64,000 bases of DNA from Paragordius varius (taxonomy: Eukaryota; Nematomorpha), in contig OZ176051.1 in assembly GCA_964247055.1 (NCBI GenBank), forward strand, positions 11,532,001 to 11,596,000, written 5' to 3'. The notes beneath the pieces were generated by a model. The model made no database searches and was not told the DNA's origin. It was given only the letters and a program-made list of their open reading frames with translations. Shown piece after piece: positions 25,601 to 37,100 of the stretch (the first letter of the stretch is position 1; every line of letters starts with the position of its first letter). Both the position numbers and the translations under genes were made by a program.

Positions 25601-28600
25601 TATCAAAGTGGGAAATAATTTTGTTTCCTTGTGATTTAATGCATCAGAGTATAGCGATATGATATTAATTTTCAGCAATGTATTTCAGAAAATGCATGTG
25701 GCGAAAGGAAATTGCATACAATGGCTTCAGCCATTGGACGGGCACATGATTTTTTATTGAATAAGGTACAAATAATCTGTGAGGTACATTCCATAGATCT
25801 AAAGAAATGATTGTGATTGACAGTGTGAAAAGATAAAACGCCTTCGGCTAGTGCCAAATTCTTTCTTCCTCTCCAAAAGCGGTTTTTCGATAAAAATCGC
25901 TCATTTTGTAAGATGATGCCGCCATATCCAAACATTTATTATGTTTCTGTGTTTTCATATGCTTTGTAATATCATCCTGGCCGCCATGTGCTAGGGCGAA
26001 TTGCCCCTCGCATAAAGAGCATATAATAAATGATTCATTCTTCGTTTTTTTAAAAAGGAAATTCCATTAAATCATCGTTGAATTTACAAACTCTTTTTGT
26101 ACCCATATTTTTAAACGAATTATAGTATAAAATATTATATTACCTTAATTATGTGGATTAAATGTATAAGCCGATTTGTGGCATTAATTTGTCTTATTGA
26201 AAATGTTGACAGTAGGAGTAGGAACAAAGTGTATAATCATATGATATAAATTCAAAAAAATAAATATTTTTAATTTAAAAATAATAAATTATAATTGTAA
26301 ATTGCTATAGATATTAAATATAACTAAAAAATTTAAACGGATAAAAAAAATAAATTTTTTATAAAAAATTAAAATGTATTTAAAAAAATTTTTTTTAAGG
26401 CGGGACATTGCAAAAACGTAGCGGGACGCGGGACAAAGTGTTAAAAAGCGGGACGTCTGGTCAACCTATGTATAAGGCCAAGAGGTAAGCGGGATCATTA
26501 ATAATCTACAATTTAATACCAAAAGTGTTGATTTTTAACCAATTTTAAACTGGTCAGACCTGGACTGACCTACGTCTTAACCAGGGTTATTTAAATAATA
26601 TGTGATGTGGGAAAATTTTTACAATCTAAATAAATGATTCTAAACAAACGTTTGGAAATTCTACTATTTTATATAAAACAATATTTGGCAGTTTTTATAT
26701 ATTATCAATCCAAGTGGTAAAGAATATTCGATATTTATTACTTATTGCATCAGTAATATGTATTGACATCGCTCGAACAAAATATAATCCATGTGTATTG
26801 TTTTAGTTTTTTTATAGACGTTCTCGCCGTTACAATAAACAAATAAAGGGGGGGGGGGGTATGCCCAATAAAATGGCAACTTTACAGGTGGTTCTTTAAT
26901 TATATTAATAAAATCATTTAAATATAAATGCTTCAAGGTCTTTGCTAAACAATTGTCCTTCAAAGTTTATATTATGTTTTATGATAATACTTTGCAAGGT
27001 GTTTTATCCACCGTGTCTTTTATTATATCATAAGCAGCAAGGACCTCCTTAAACGTAACTTTTATAGGGTTCTCAGGGTCACAATTTGGATCAAAAGCTT
27101 TGCAGTTTGAATCAATTATATCTGGGAGCGAGCATGAATCGGATTTATGATTATTATTAAAATTATTGTAATTATTATCCATTCTTAATTCTTCCATCAT
27201 ACCACCCGATCCAATCGTAGTGTTTGATAGGGTAGGAGATGGTGGTAATAAGGTATGAGAGCCATGGGTCACAAAACTTTGGTTTGCTTTAAGGTGGTGA
27301 AAAAGTTATGCAATAAAGCAATGAAAAAAAGATGTACAAATCCTTATATTCAAAAGCTCCATATATATAAAATTTTGAGCTTGCTGGAAAAAAAGATTTA
27401 TCACAAAACTTTGTTGTAAAAAAAGTTATGCAATAGTGCAAAAAAAATGATACACAAACTTTTTTATTTAAAAGCTACAAATACAAAATTTTAAGCTTGT
27501 TGGAAAAAAAGATTTAGGCCTGGATTTATTTGAAAAAATATTCATTTTTGCAAAAAAATAAGATGAAAGGAGTCTCAAAATGAATTAGTTGAGAACTAAA
27601 AACTAGAACTACTATAACAAAAGTATGGTAAATGGTTGGACAGATATTTAAATAGTTAGTAATTTCATTATTTCTTGAGTTAGCCTTTAAATATCTAATA
27701 ATTTTGGGATGGCCTTATACATTATCTAAATACACAATTTCTTATCAAATTTTTTGGAAAAAAATTTAAGATTGATAATCGATAATTAATTTAAAATATG
27801 AATAATTATTTTGAAATGTATAAACACTTTTATTAAATTATCATCATAATTTTTCAAATCAAACTCAACGCTTTATATGGATCCTAATTTTAATTAAACC
27901 GCCAAATATTTTTATAGATTAGTTATAAAACTGGCTATAAAAATATTTCATAAATGATAAAATTAATTTAATTCAAAAATGCTTTTAATTTCATTTAGAT
28001 GTCAATTTTTTAATCGGTTGTTAGGAAAAATTTCCAGCAATATGATAAATATGTGATGGTTATTTAATATTACATTATAACTTGTGTTAGCCTTTTAAAA
28101 AATTTGGCGGCAATATGTTATATTCTTTGCATTTAAAAAGAGAATTTATGCACTTTCATGTTACAAAATACATATTTCCATATTAGGCTAAATATTAACG
28201 CGATTTTTAGCGGTATAAAAATGTAAACTTACATTAGGGTAATAATCTACCCCAAACTTAATAAGGTAGTAAGCAGAATAATTAAATATAAAATTTATAT
28301 GTATTTATATATAGACTTCATCGTTATCCTTATATATAATTTCATGTATGCATTTCAAGATTTCTAAATGTATAAAAAAATTTGTATTAATGCCAAAAAA
28401 TCTACAAACTTCTCTACATAGACAATTAAATCCGGCTACCTTCAAAACGAAACACAAAACTTTGTCACGTTTTGTTTAATGTCCAAATGTTGAAAATGAT
28501 ACGTGATTAAATTTATAATAATTGTATCCTTGTTGTATACAACACTAGGTTATAGGCCAAGAAGCTGGTTAAATACATTTATATATTATAACTAGGGTTA

Positions 28601-28872
28601 TACAAAGCAAATGCGATTATTTACTAAACGAAATTAAAGTTACCGAAATCAAACCGGATAAATTTTGTTTAATTAACAAATAAAAATTAGTAAAAATAAA
28701 GAATGATACCTGCGTTTGAGGTTATATCCTGGAATGATAGGCTATGGAGAATAGGTGTGGTCTCTTTTAAAGCTTGTGCTATTTCAATATCAGAAGCGAA
28801 TTGAGCATGAATTTGAGATAGAGATCTAACGGGGCCAGTAGGTGTATTATCAGTATCGATTGGCATTTTCAA
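19635..28872 (-). CDS. L-threonine ammonia-lyase (threonine dehydratase) with C-terminal ACT domain
   Basis: Minus-strand exons are 28710-28872, 26991-27286, 23981-24051, 23322-23514, 22275-22429, 22044-22206, 21717-21807, 21555-21630, 21027-21152, 20420-20587 and 19635-19854, giving 573 aa. It is a fold-type II PLP enzyme that deaminates threonine (and serine) to 2-oxobutyrate. The first roughly 120 residues are a polar, Asn/Ser-rich extension. The catalytic core starts near [20 protein letters not shown]. The PLP lysine is in FKERGA (about residue 179), preceded by Asn where Ser is usual. Further blocks are [44 protein letters not shown] and [14 protein letters not shown]. The ACT part has [11 protein letters not shown] and [17 protein letters not shown] roughly 25-residue polar insertion precedes [11 protein letters not shown]. 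Intron 2 is 2.9 kb because of a hAT insertion. Confidence 0.93.
19945..20055. repeat. Dispersed repeat family F, copy 1
   Basis: About 105 bp beginning GTATGCACATTAAT and running through TTGG[C/A]CAATTGGT to TTTCGTCCATAATTAAAAAA matches 45460-45567. It lies in intron 10 of the threonine ammonia-lyase gene, 90 bp from its last exon. Element type unknown. Confidence 0.55.
21203..21466. mobile_element. hAT-type non-autonomous element, family D copy 1
   Basis: It starts CAGGGGTGTTCAACACGC and ends with AATGCGGCCCTCGAAGCC followed by AACAACCCCTG. The terminal CAGGGGTG/...CCCCTG symmetry and CGGCCC motifs are those of hAT elements. No convincing target duplication remains. It lies in intron 8 of the threonine ammonia-lyase gene. 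Confidence 0.75.
23572..23824. mobile_element. hAT-type non-autonomous element, family D copy 2, with target duplication
   Basis: It begins CAAGGGAGTCCAACAC and ends GTGTTGGACACCCCTG. The flanking 8-mers TTTTAGTC and TTTTAGTT agree at seven of eight positions. Internal GCGGGCC and GGGCCGC blocks match the family. It is inserted in intron 3 of the threonine ammonia-lyase gene. Confidence 0.8.
24173..26468 (-). mobile_element. hAT transposon with decayed transposase
   Basis: The 2296-bp insertion is flanked by an exact 8-bp duplication, TGTATAAG, at 24165-24172 and 26469-26476. The ends contain AAAGCGGGACAT (left) and GCGGGACGTCTGGTCAACCTA (right). Minus-strand coding pieces at about 26100-25950 (BED-type zinc finger, [15 protein letters not shown]), 25935-25672, 25678-25427 and 25097-24624 resemble the DUF4371/ZNF862-like hAT transposase, including a [18 protein letters not shown] block near 25340. 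Several frame changes and in-frame stops separate the pieces, so it is inactive. It sits in intron 2 of the threonine ammonia-lyase gene in the same orientation. The intact target duplication argues for moderate age. Confidence 0.9.
24215..24228 (+). repeat. Homopolymer G14
   Basis: Fourteen consecutive G in otherwise very AT-rich DNA, near the left end of the hAT element. A second run of twelve G lies at 26848-26859. Confidence 0.9.
26848..26859 (+). repeat. Homopolymer G12
   Basis: Twelve consecutive G outside the hAT element, about 130 bp from exon 2 of the threonine ammonia-lyase gene. On the transcribed strand it is a C run. Confidence 0.9.
27269..27517. repeat. About 120-bp tandem duplication covering a splice acceptor
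   Basis: The unit starts at CACAAAACTTTG (27270 and 27402), continues through AAAAAGTTATGCAATA (27300 and 27420) and ends GGAAAAAAAGATTTA (27400 and 27516). The first copy includes the first 17 bases of threonine ammonia-lyase exon 2 and its acceptor. The second copy is a decayed version inside intron 1. Confidence 0.7.
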
Positions 28873-30693
28873 TTTTATATTAATTTAAATTATTAAATAA
28901 AAAATATATTTTAATGATAATAAAATAAAATTGGAGGTGTGTTTAATTTTGATATATAGGTAAAAATTTTATATATAAAAAATAAAAATAGGATAAAAGA
29001 TATATGATAATATTTAACGAAAAAAATAAACAATGTGTGTGTGAGTGTATACAATTATGTAATATAGTTATAACTATAGATAAACATTATATGTGTGTTG
29101 GCGGCAGTTTCTATTTTAATTTATGATAATTTTAATAATATTATTATGGAAATATAAAATAATAACATTAAATGTTGAACTGTCACGGTTAATAAATAAA
29201 AAAACTTGGTTTTTTATGACAAATGAAGAAGTTTATTATCATAATTCATTAATTAATTTAATGTTTAGTTAAGCCAAAAATTTTATTTCTGTTTTTTATC
29301 ATCCTAAAACTATCAAGAATTAAACATTATTAATTATAATAAACTATAAAAATCGTAAAATAATGTTTTTTATGTAAAAGCAGGTTAAAACTGAAATAAT
29401 TAATAATAAAGCTCTTTCATTGAAATTATTTGTTGTTATTGAATGTTAAACAAAGCTGTTACCATTCATTCTCCACAAAAAAATGTTTGTCTCTGCAATA
29501 TTATAATTCAAGATTTTTTCATGAGATATTTTGAGAGAGCATAGAAGGTTTTGCATTAGGATTATGGATTTGATTCTTTCGTTTAAGTATCTACTTAAGC
29601 TATATGTTATTTGTTTTATCTTTGAACCAGAAGTGTCGAATATGCGCCCCTCCACTACTTTGTGCATACAACGGAAAATTTATAAATCGAAATTCTTATT
29701 GGCAAATTTTCATATAGTTTTATTTTATAATAATAGTTAAAAATTATGATATTTTTTGTCAATATCAATCAATAATGTATCATTTATTTTTAAATTATCT
29801 TGTGATGTTTTATGTAGAACATTGATAGGTCGTTGTAGGTTAAATTTTTATGAGGCAGAATTGAGATTTTTTGAACATTAATGCTTTAAAGATATTACAG
29901 TTTTTGTTTTATAACCAAAAATTATATTCTCTGCTTTAAAACAGAATGCTATAAAAAACATTTTTTGACGAACACAGTAAACACCAATAAACAAACTAAT
30001 TGTGTGTTCGTTCATCAATAATAGGCTAAAATTTATATGAATTTATCATATAAAGTTACCAAAGAAGGGTGAGGTGGACAATGTTCCCAAACAAACCAAT
30101 GTAACTTCGGCAGAACTCAACATTAAAACAAAAAATCGCAATATGGAGAAGTTTTATTTACATTGCAAAAAATGGACTTCGACTGTACCAAATACATATA
30201 TTTAGCCTATTAGGAAGATACAATATTCACTAATGTTTGTTTAATAGGTGCCATTATTTTCTTTGAATTTTAAATCATTAAAAGACCATTATTGACTTTA
30301 TTCCAATTAGATTCATCAAAAATCATCTGTTTGTTTAATCGGATTTTAGAGCACAAAGCTCCAATATAACCTAAAATTCGATTTATTAAAATTTTGTGAA
30401 AAATAGATTTTTACAACTTAATATTTGTAATCTCATAATCTAGCAATTATTTTATGGCATCTGCCGCTTTGGAACAAAATAGACTATTTTAAAGGGTATT
30501 CTGAGCTCAGACCTAAAATTATAAAAAAAATTGTTTTTCCTTATTATTATAGTTTATGATGTATTTTAGTTATTTTTTTGATTCGTTAGCATTTACCAAC
30601 CAAATTTTTATTAATGTGACCAAACTCGATTTAATATGAGACTGTATTTTTTATTAACAGAAATGTAGGTACATATAAATTGAGGGTCTAATA

Positions 30694-31307
30694 CAGGGCT
30701 TTTTGTGTTATTCCCGACCCCATTTATGATTGCGAGTTTGTTATCGACCCCAAAAATAAATCAATTTTTGAAGATTTTATTAGGTAACAATATACATATG
30801 CACATGAAAATATACAAATTTAGAATTCGTTATAAAACATATAAAATTTAATATTGAAATTTGCACAAAATATAATAGAAATGTTTTTATTTAAGTTTAA
30901 AAAACAAAAGTGGATTCTGACCGTCTTAATTCCCTCGAATATATCCAAGTAGTTGAGTGGTAAATATTAAATTAAAGTTTACGTTATAAATTTAATGAGA
31001 TGCGTGTGCCTGTTTCTTATTGCATACCAAATCAAATCTTGGTGTAATGTTTGAAACTGCTGGACGTAAGACGACTTCAATATTTTGTAATAACATCTTC
31101 TGATTCATAATGAATTTATACAAGATTTTATAATGTTCGGATTAAAAATTCTAGTATAAACAGTCTTTCAGAACCAGAGGTTATGATATATTTATCTACG
31201 ATTGTTTTATTTCTTTACAAGTTAAAAAAACATTTTTTGTTATATTGTATTTTTATCACTCGCGACCCCATAAAATGGGGTCGCGACCCATAGTTTAAGA
31301 AGCCCTT
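30694..31307. mobile_element. hAT-type non-autonomous element with GGGTCGCGACCC ends
   Basis: The left end is CAGGGCTTTTTGTGTTA followed by CCCGACCCC. The right end, read on the minus strand, is AAGGGCTTCTTAAACTATGG followed by GTCGCGACCCC. Flanking 8-mers GTCTAATA and GTCAAATA match at seven of eight positions. Subterminal CGCGACCC repeats are typical of hAT/Tip100-like families. No transposase frame is present. Confidence 0.8.
31261..31285. repeat. Perfect 11-bp-arm hairpin inside the hAT-type element
   Basis: CGCGACCCCAT and ATGGGGTCGCG flank a 3-nt AAA loop near the element's right end. It may be a paired transposase-binding site. Confidence 0.85.
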
Positions 31308-31611
31308 GTCAAATATAAAAAACAGTCGTTGGAATAATTATGAATGATAAATATAGTTTATTAGTTATTCAAGGCGCATGTTTCCTTAATCTCAAAGCCT
31401 AACTGCTTTGACAATACATATAAATTTTAATATTTTTAAGTCTTGGGGCTAAACAGCCTAAGATTTTGTCTATATTATTTGGCTATACTTCTCAAGATTA
31501 AAATATTTTTTAAGCCACAAAACCACCCCAAAATAGTCTAAGCGAAATAATTAATTTTTTACGAAATCCTGCCCTCAATATGATATTCATAGGTTCAGAA
31601 TTCAATATTGC

Positions 31612-33939
31612 ATGGAGGCATTTTTAAAGCAAAAACCCACAAGCGTATCATTGTCTGAAAGGAAAAAACCATGGGTTGAAAAATAGTATATTTTTAATAT
31701 ATTTAATAGTCGGCCAAAAACTATTGAAGAATTGGCATCGCAAGAAGAAATCAAAATGGTATTGCAAAAGTCGATTGAACGGAACGATGTAATATTTTTT
31801 TATTAACATTATAATTATTATAAATAATATATCAATACATATGTTTAGTTACCAAATTTACTGTTTTACGGGCCTCCGGGTACTGGAAAAACTTCGGCTA
31901 TTATAGCTGCTGCAAAAGATTTGTTTGGAAGTGAATACCGTGATAGAATTTTGGAATTGAATGCTTCGGATGAAAGGGGAATCAAAGTTATCCGCGAAAA
32001 AGTTAAAACTTTTGCACAAAATACTGTGACTCACATGAAAAATTCCAAGTAAATTATTAAAATTTTTACTTATAACAGGGGTGAATTGTGTCCGTCATTT
32101 AAAATAGTTATTTTGGATGAAGCCGATTCAATGACCACTTTTGCCCAAGTTTGACTGTTTTTGCTAATATGTAAGGCAGCCCTTAGACGAATAATGGAAA
32201 AGGAATGCAAGAATACTAGATTTTGCATTATTTGTAATTATATTAGCAGGTATGGCATACCGTTATATTATTTATCGAATTTATATAATACTTTGCCTGA
32301 AAACAATAATCTAACGTAGAATTATTGAACCGATAACGTCAAGATGTGCCAAGTTTCGTTTTAAATCCCTTCCCTCAGAAATCATGGTTAAAAAACTTGC
32401 GTTTATAGCGCAACAAGAAAACATAACTGTGGATGATAAAGTAAAAATATAACTGTAAAAATAAATTTTATGACTCATAGAGTTATAGTTGTTTGCTATA
32501 AATTTTAAAATTTCTGACGCTAACATTGTTCAAGAAATAAGTTTTTCAAACATTTCAAAAGATTAATGTAAAAGATATAGGATATAATTACCTTAATTAA
32601 TGTAATACAAGCATGCAAAAAGTTAAATCAAAAATAACCTTAATTTTTCTAATTAAAATTGTGTCATGTTTATTAGACTTTGGCTTTCATAGTGGATGTA
32701 AGTGATGGAGATTTACGGAAAGCCATAACTTACCTACAAAGTGCGCATAAGTTTATCGATAAATCAGAGGCTGGCAATAAGCATACAACTATAAATCAAG
32801 AGGATGTTTGTGAAATCGCAGGGGTTCATTTTTTGCTATAGAACACTTTTCAAATGGATGTTTACCACTTGTTTATATATTAATGCGGTTTAAAAATGTT
32901 TTTAACTACAATGTTATTCAAATTTTGTTTCTTTTTACACGTACAGGTAATCCCTGATGAATGGATTAGTAAAATTTTGGAATTTATATTGACGGCCAAA
33001 CATCACAAAATAATCAATTTCGTTGAGGTTCGGTATTAATAATTTAATATTATTATTATTTTTATGTGAGATGTGTCAAAAACTATATTTTTAGGATTTT
33101 ATGAAAACGGGTTACGCCATTTCTCAACTCATGTATCAACTATCCCATATTATCTTAAATCCTGCTGGAGAAAGGTATTTTCATCATAAATACTTGTTTT
33201 AACTTTTATTCTATTAGTTTAGTAACCCTACAACAAAATTACATCGCGTTTGATCCGCTAATCACCCTATTATAAAATAAAATTGATCATAATTTATATT
33301 ACGATTTCATATGTAGTTTTTTACACAATACATAATTATTATTAGTCTACACGTATATAAAGACTTAAATATAAATATTTTTATAACTCATCAATTATAA
33401 AAGTTGCAATATATCTTCATTTTTGAACGATTTAAATCAAAACTAGGACATTTCTTTAAAAAATCAAAAGCATGTTGATCAGCCTAAGTTAATTATTTGA
33501 GGTTTTAACTCATTATATTAGGGGTGACTTTACTGTATGTATTAAAGTATTTTAAATATAGAGTAGCATTATAATGGTTGCTTATTTCACACTATAGTTG
33601 AGCACTCTGCAACATAGTAATGTATGGAAAAAACAAAATGCTGAATAAATAATTATTTCCTTTCTTTTTTCCATACCCTGTGTTGCAATTTGCCCAACTA
33701 TATGGTGAGCAACTATTATAATGCATACTCTATATTTTAAAATTAGTGCGGTTGATTTGTTCCATGAAAGATTTGGGAATGCCTCCGAATCTGACTTAAT
33801 TTTGGTAAAATGTGCTTTGGTTGAAAAATGTGCCGATATTGAATACCACTTATTGGATGGTGCTGATGAAGAATTGCAATTTACTGATTTTTTGGCTTAC
33901 AGTATCGATTGCATTCTCACTCATTTAATTAATAAATAA
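31612..33939 (+). CDS. RFC4: Replication factor C subunit 4
   Basis: Exons are 31612-31685, 31710-31788, 31849-32048, 32079-32148, 32176-32249, 32320-32440, 32677-32823, 32947-33027, 33095-33174 and 33747-33939, giving 372 aa (human 363). It is an AAA+ clamp-loader subunit that opens PCNA at primer-template junctions. Motifs in order are [14 protein letters not shown], Walker [22 protein letters not shown], Walker [19 protein letters not shown].., CIICNYISR, the Ser-Arg-Cys motif [23 protein letters not shown], and a C-terminal collar helix region ending [13 protein letters not shown]. The FLKQKP start resembles the vertebrate MQAFLKG. Introns are 24, 60, 30, 27, 70, 236, 123, 67 and 572 nt, so most of the shortest are at the 5' end. 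The stop is 209 bp from the convergent FAS1 stop. Confidence 0.95.
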
Positions 33940-34148
33940 TCTATTATGAAAAGTTTTGTCATATTAATTAAAGGATATTCAAATTTATTTCAGAAAATTA
34001 TAAAATGTAAATGCATATAACACAAGTAAAGTATGTTTGACTAGATGAAATAATAATATGTATTATATTTACAAAACTATAAAATCGAAGCTTATAAAAA
34101 TTTGTAATTATGCTAAAATATCTTTTAAATTTTTTTATTTGTTATAAA

Positions 34149-37100
34149 TTAATAAAAACAGAATGAGATGATAAATATCATAATAAGTAAGGGGTATCGA
34201 GATACAGTTTGAAGTGTTAAAGCTCCATTTCTTAGATCCGAAGTCACAAATAGTAAGTTGTCTATAACGTGAATTATCCCATTAGTTACGCGAATGTTGG
34301 TTTGAATTATATTGGCTCTTTTCTCCCCATATATGATAGATTTTTCTAAACAATATAGTTATAAGCGTAATAAATTAATACGAGCATAATATTGAAATTA
34401 GGGGCTCATGGTCTTTAAACACTACAACAACGAACACCATTGCAAAATTTTAAATAGTTATTTATTATTTCGTGTCTATCGTTCGTTCAACTTTTTTTTA
34501 TTGAAATTACATAGTTTTTATCATTTAAGAAATTAATTCTATGCAAAAATCCAGAAGTGGGTCATAGGATATAGTAAATAGAATAATTTAATTTGGTTAG
34601 AAAATTATATTTGGTTTTAAATGCATTTGTTGTATTTAATCACAAATCCGTAATCGTTTAACCGAAATCTTAATTATTTTGCAATCGGGTAACTTCTCAA
34701 ATTTTTATTACCGCTTCAGCCTTATAATTTATTATTATTAATTTAATTTATAAAAATATATTTTTTATATTTTTCGGCAACACTTAATATAATGCTGCTA
34801 AGTGTCTATTTTTGTCATTTATTGTTAAAGACTTGCTGTTAATTAAAAAATATATTCAAAATTTCAATAAAAGGGTATCAATCGTTACCGGACAAAAGTC
34901 AAAAACTAATCAGTTCCAATCCTTGATAACACATTCATTAACAATATTTAAATTCATATATTAATTACAAATATAAACAGATGACTATTTAAAACCATTT
35001 TTAGAGTATTATCGCTTTGAATGCAACGTAATCCCTATACACTGCGCCCGAAATCGGGAGTAATTATTGATAATATATACCATTTGCACTTCCAGAGTGT
35101 CCTTGAACACTTCAAGTTGGTCTTTATAATTTTTAAATTTGGATTTAATTATAAATTATGCACGTATTTATTTTATTAATTTTAAACCTAATTTTCTTGA
35201 TTTATGATATATTTATTCATTAAAATTAATTTGATTGAACAACGAATTTTTTGTTTCTAACTATTTTTTTTCAATCTAACAAAATTATTCATTTATAATT
35301 GTTTTCAGTGGAAATTGTAATTAATAACCCAGAAAACTTATTTTTTTTTTCAATTATGTTGAAATCTTATTAAAATTGATATATTTTTTTAAATAAAAAT
35401 ATAGAGTATCTGAATGATCAATAGTTTAAAAATATGGTAAAATCAAGAGAATAGGTTCAAAATGATAAAATAAATGAATGATACACGATTTGATTGATAA
35501 AAGTTTAAACAAAACAAAAAAGTCAAAGGACCAACTTGAAGTGTTCAAGGGCCAACTTAAAATGTAGGCCCAACTTGAAGTGTCAAGGACCTTTGTTCAA
35601 GGACCAACTTGCAGTGTTCAAGGACACTTTTGAAGTGCAAATGGTATATATATATTCTGATAGTGTGTATCAGGATTATCATGGTGCTTTTGATTTTGAC
35701 CATGAGTGATTTAAGAAAGTTATTTATACTTTGGTAAGTGTTTCGAGAAAATGTCAAAATTTACGAACATCTTTTTAAATAAAAATTTTTCCGTGAAAGC
35801 TAGCTTCATTCCAAAAAATACTATAATATATTACTTATAAAAAGGAAAACAATATTTTTAAAAAATGTTAATTTTTAGAAGTAGGCCGAAAGTCCCAATT
35901 TCATTCTTATTGGCTAGTTCTCTCAAAATAAGCGTCGTAGATTGCGCGATAAATATTTTAATTCGCTAGTTTTTATAGCAAACATTTTAAAAATTATTTT
36001 TCTAAAATTTAATTTTTAGAAAAATTTCGTTGGTACTTCATGCTATTTTGAGACATGATGGAAGCTGTTTGAAAACGCTTTTAGATTATATAAAAACACT
36101 TTTTACATATAATTCAAAGACGCCGAACATCTATGCTCATTTTAAATATGATTGGTTTGGTTTTAAATTTGGTGTGAATTTTGTAAAAAAAAGGATTATT
36201 TTAATTATCAAAAATGTGATAGAAATGTTCGGCATCATCAGAAATATATAAAAGAGTGTTATCATGCATCAAAATAGGATGCTTCAACAAAACTTTGCTT
36301 AAAATTTTTAAAAATATGCGTTTATTTAAAAATATGTTTTGTGGATATCAAAATTTAGGATATTAAAATTTTTATTGCACAATATCGGCATTTTTGCGTT
36401 AAATTAAGGTAAATAACTCATTAGCAAAAAAATTTGAACTTTTGGAAACAACATCTAAAAATTAATAATTATTGTTTAGCTTTTTATATGTATATTAATG
36501 TCTACCATATACAATGATATTTGTGGAAATAAATAATTTGACTTTTATTTAAAAAAAATTATTTAGCAAATGTGCAAATTTTGACATCTTTTCTTATATG
36601 GAGCAATTACCACAAATCATTTGTAGGAGCCAAAACCAAAAGGACCCCTGATATATTTTCCTTTCAGAATATATATGCTTCATCAAGTTATTTTTCTGTG
36701 GACACTATGTATGTACCAAATTTCCGTATTTCGACACCAAAACGGGTTGATTTCAAAAAATGATCATATTAAAAATATTATTCTAAATATAAATGGGAAT
36801 TAAACACGTTATATACCTCTGGTTTGCGGGTTTATAATAATATGAAGTTTGTTTCCGTTAATAGTTGTATGATATTCATCCAATGATTGTTGTTCATTCA
36901 GATATAGTTCATGGTTCAAAATATGATTTCTTAACACCTTTCATTTCATAAATGTATATAAATATTTACATAATTATTAAATTTCGATAGCCATGCAAAG
37001 CTCCAAAAATAAAATTAAGCGCAAATCATATAAAATAAGCAAATTCTTCATGCATTGTAAAAAAGCAGTTTATTATGTGTAATTTTTGCTTTAATTTTAT

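Larger units (their letters stand above)
28873..31611. other. Intergenic stretch between divergent threonine ammonia-lyase and RFC4
   Basis: About 2.7 kb of AT-rich sequence. It contains the hAT-type element at 30694-31307. A short minus-strand open stretch at 29446-29667 has no recognisable domain. Promoters of both genes should lie here but no motif stands out. Confidence 0.5.

Noticed and set aside
29446-29667. Minus-strand open stretch of 73 codons
   Set aside because: No domain, no neighbouring exon in phase, and a start only by chance; probably intergenic.
36572-36763. Plus-strand open stretch of 63 codons in the last FAS1 intron
   Set aside because: No recognisable content and antisense to the FAS1 gene; not supported.
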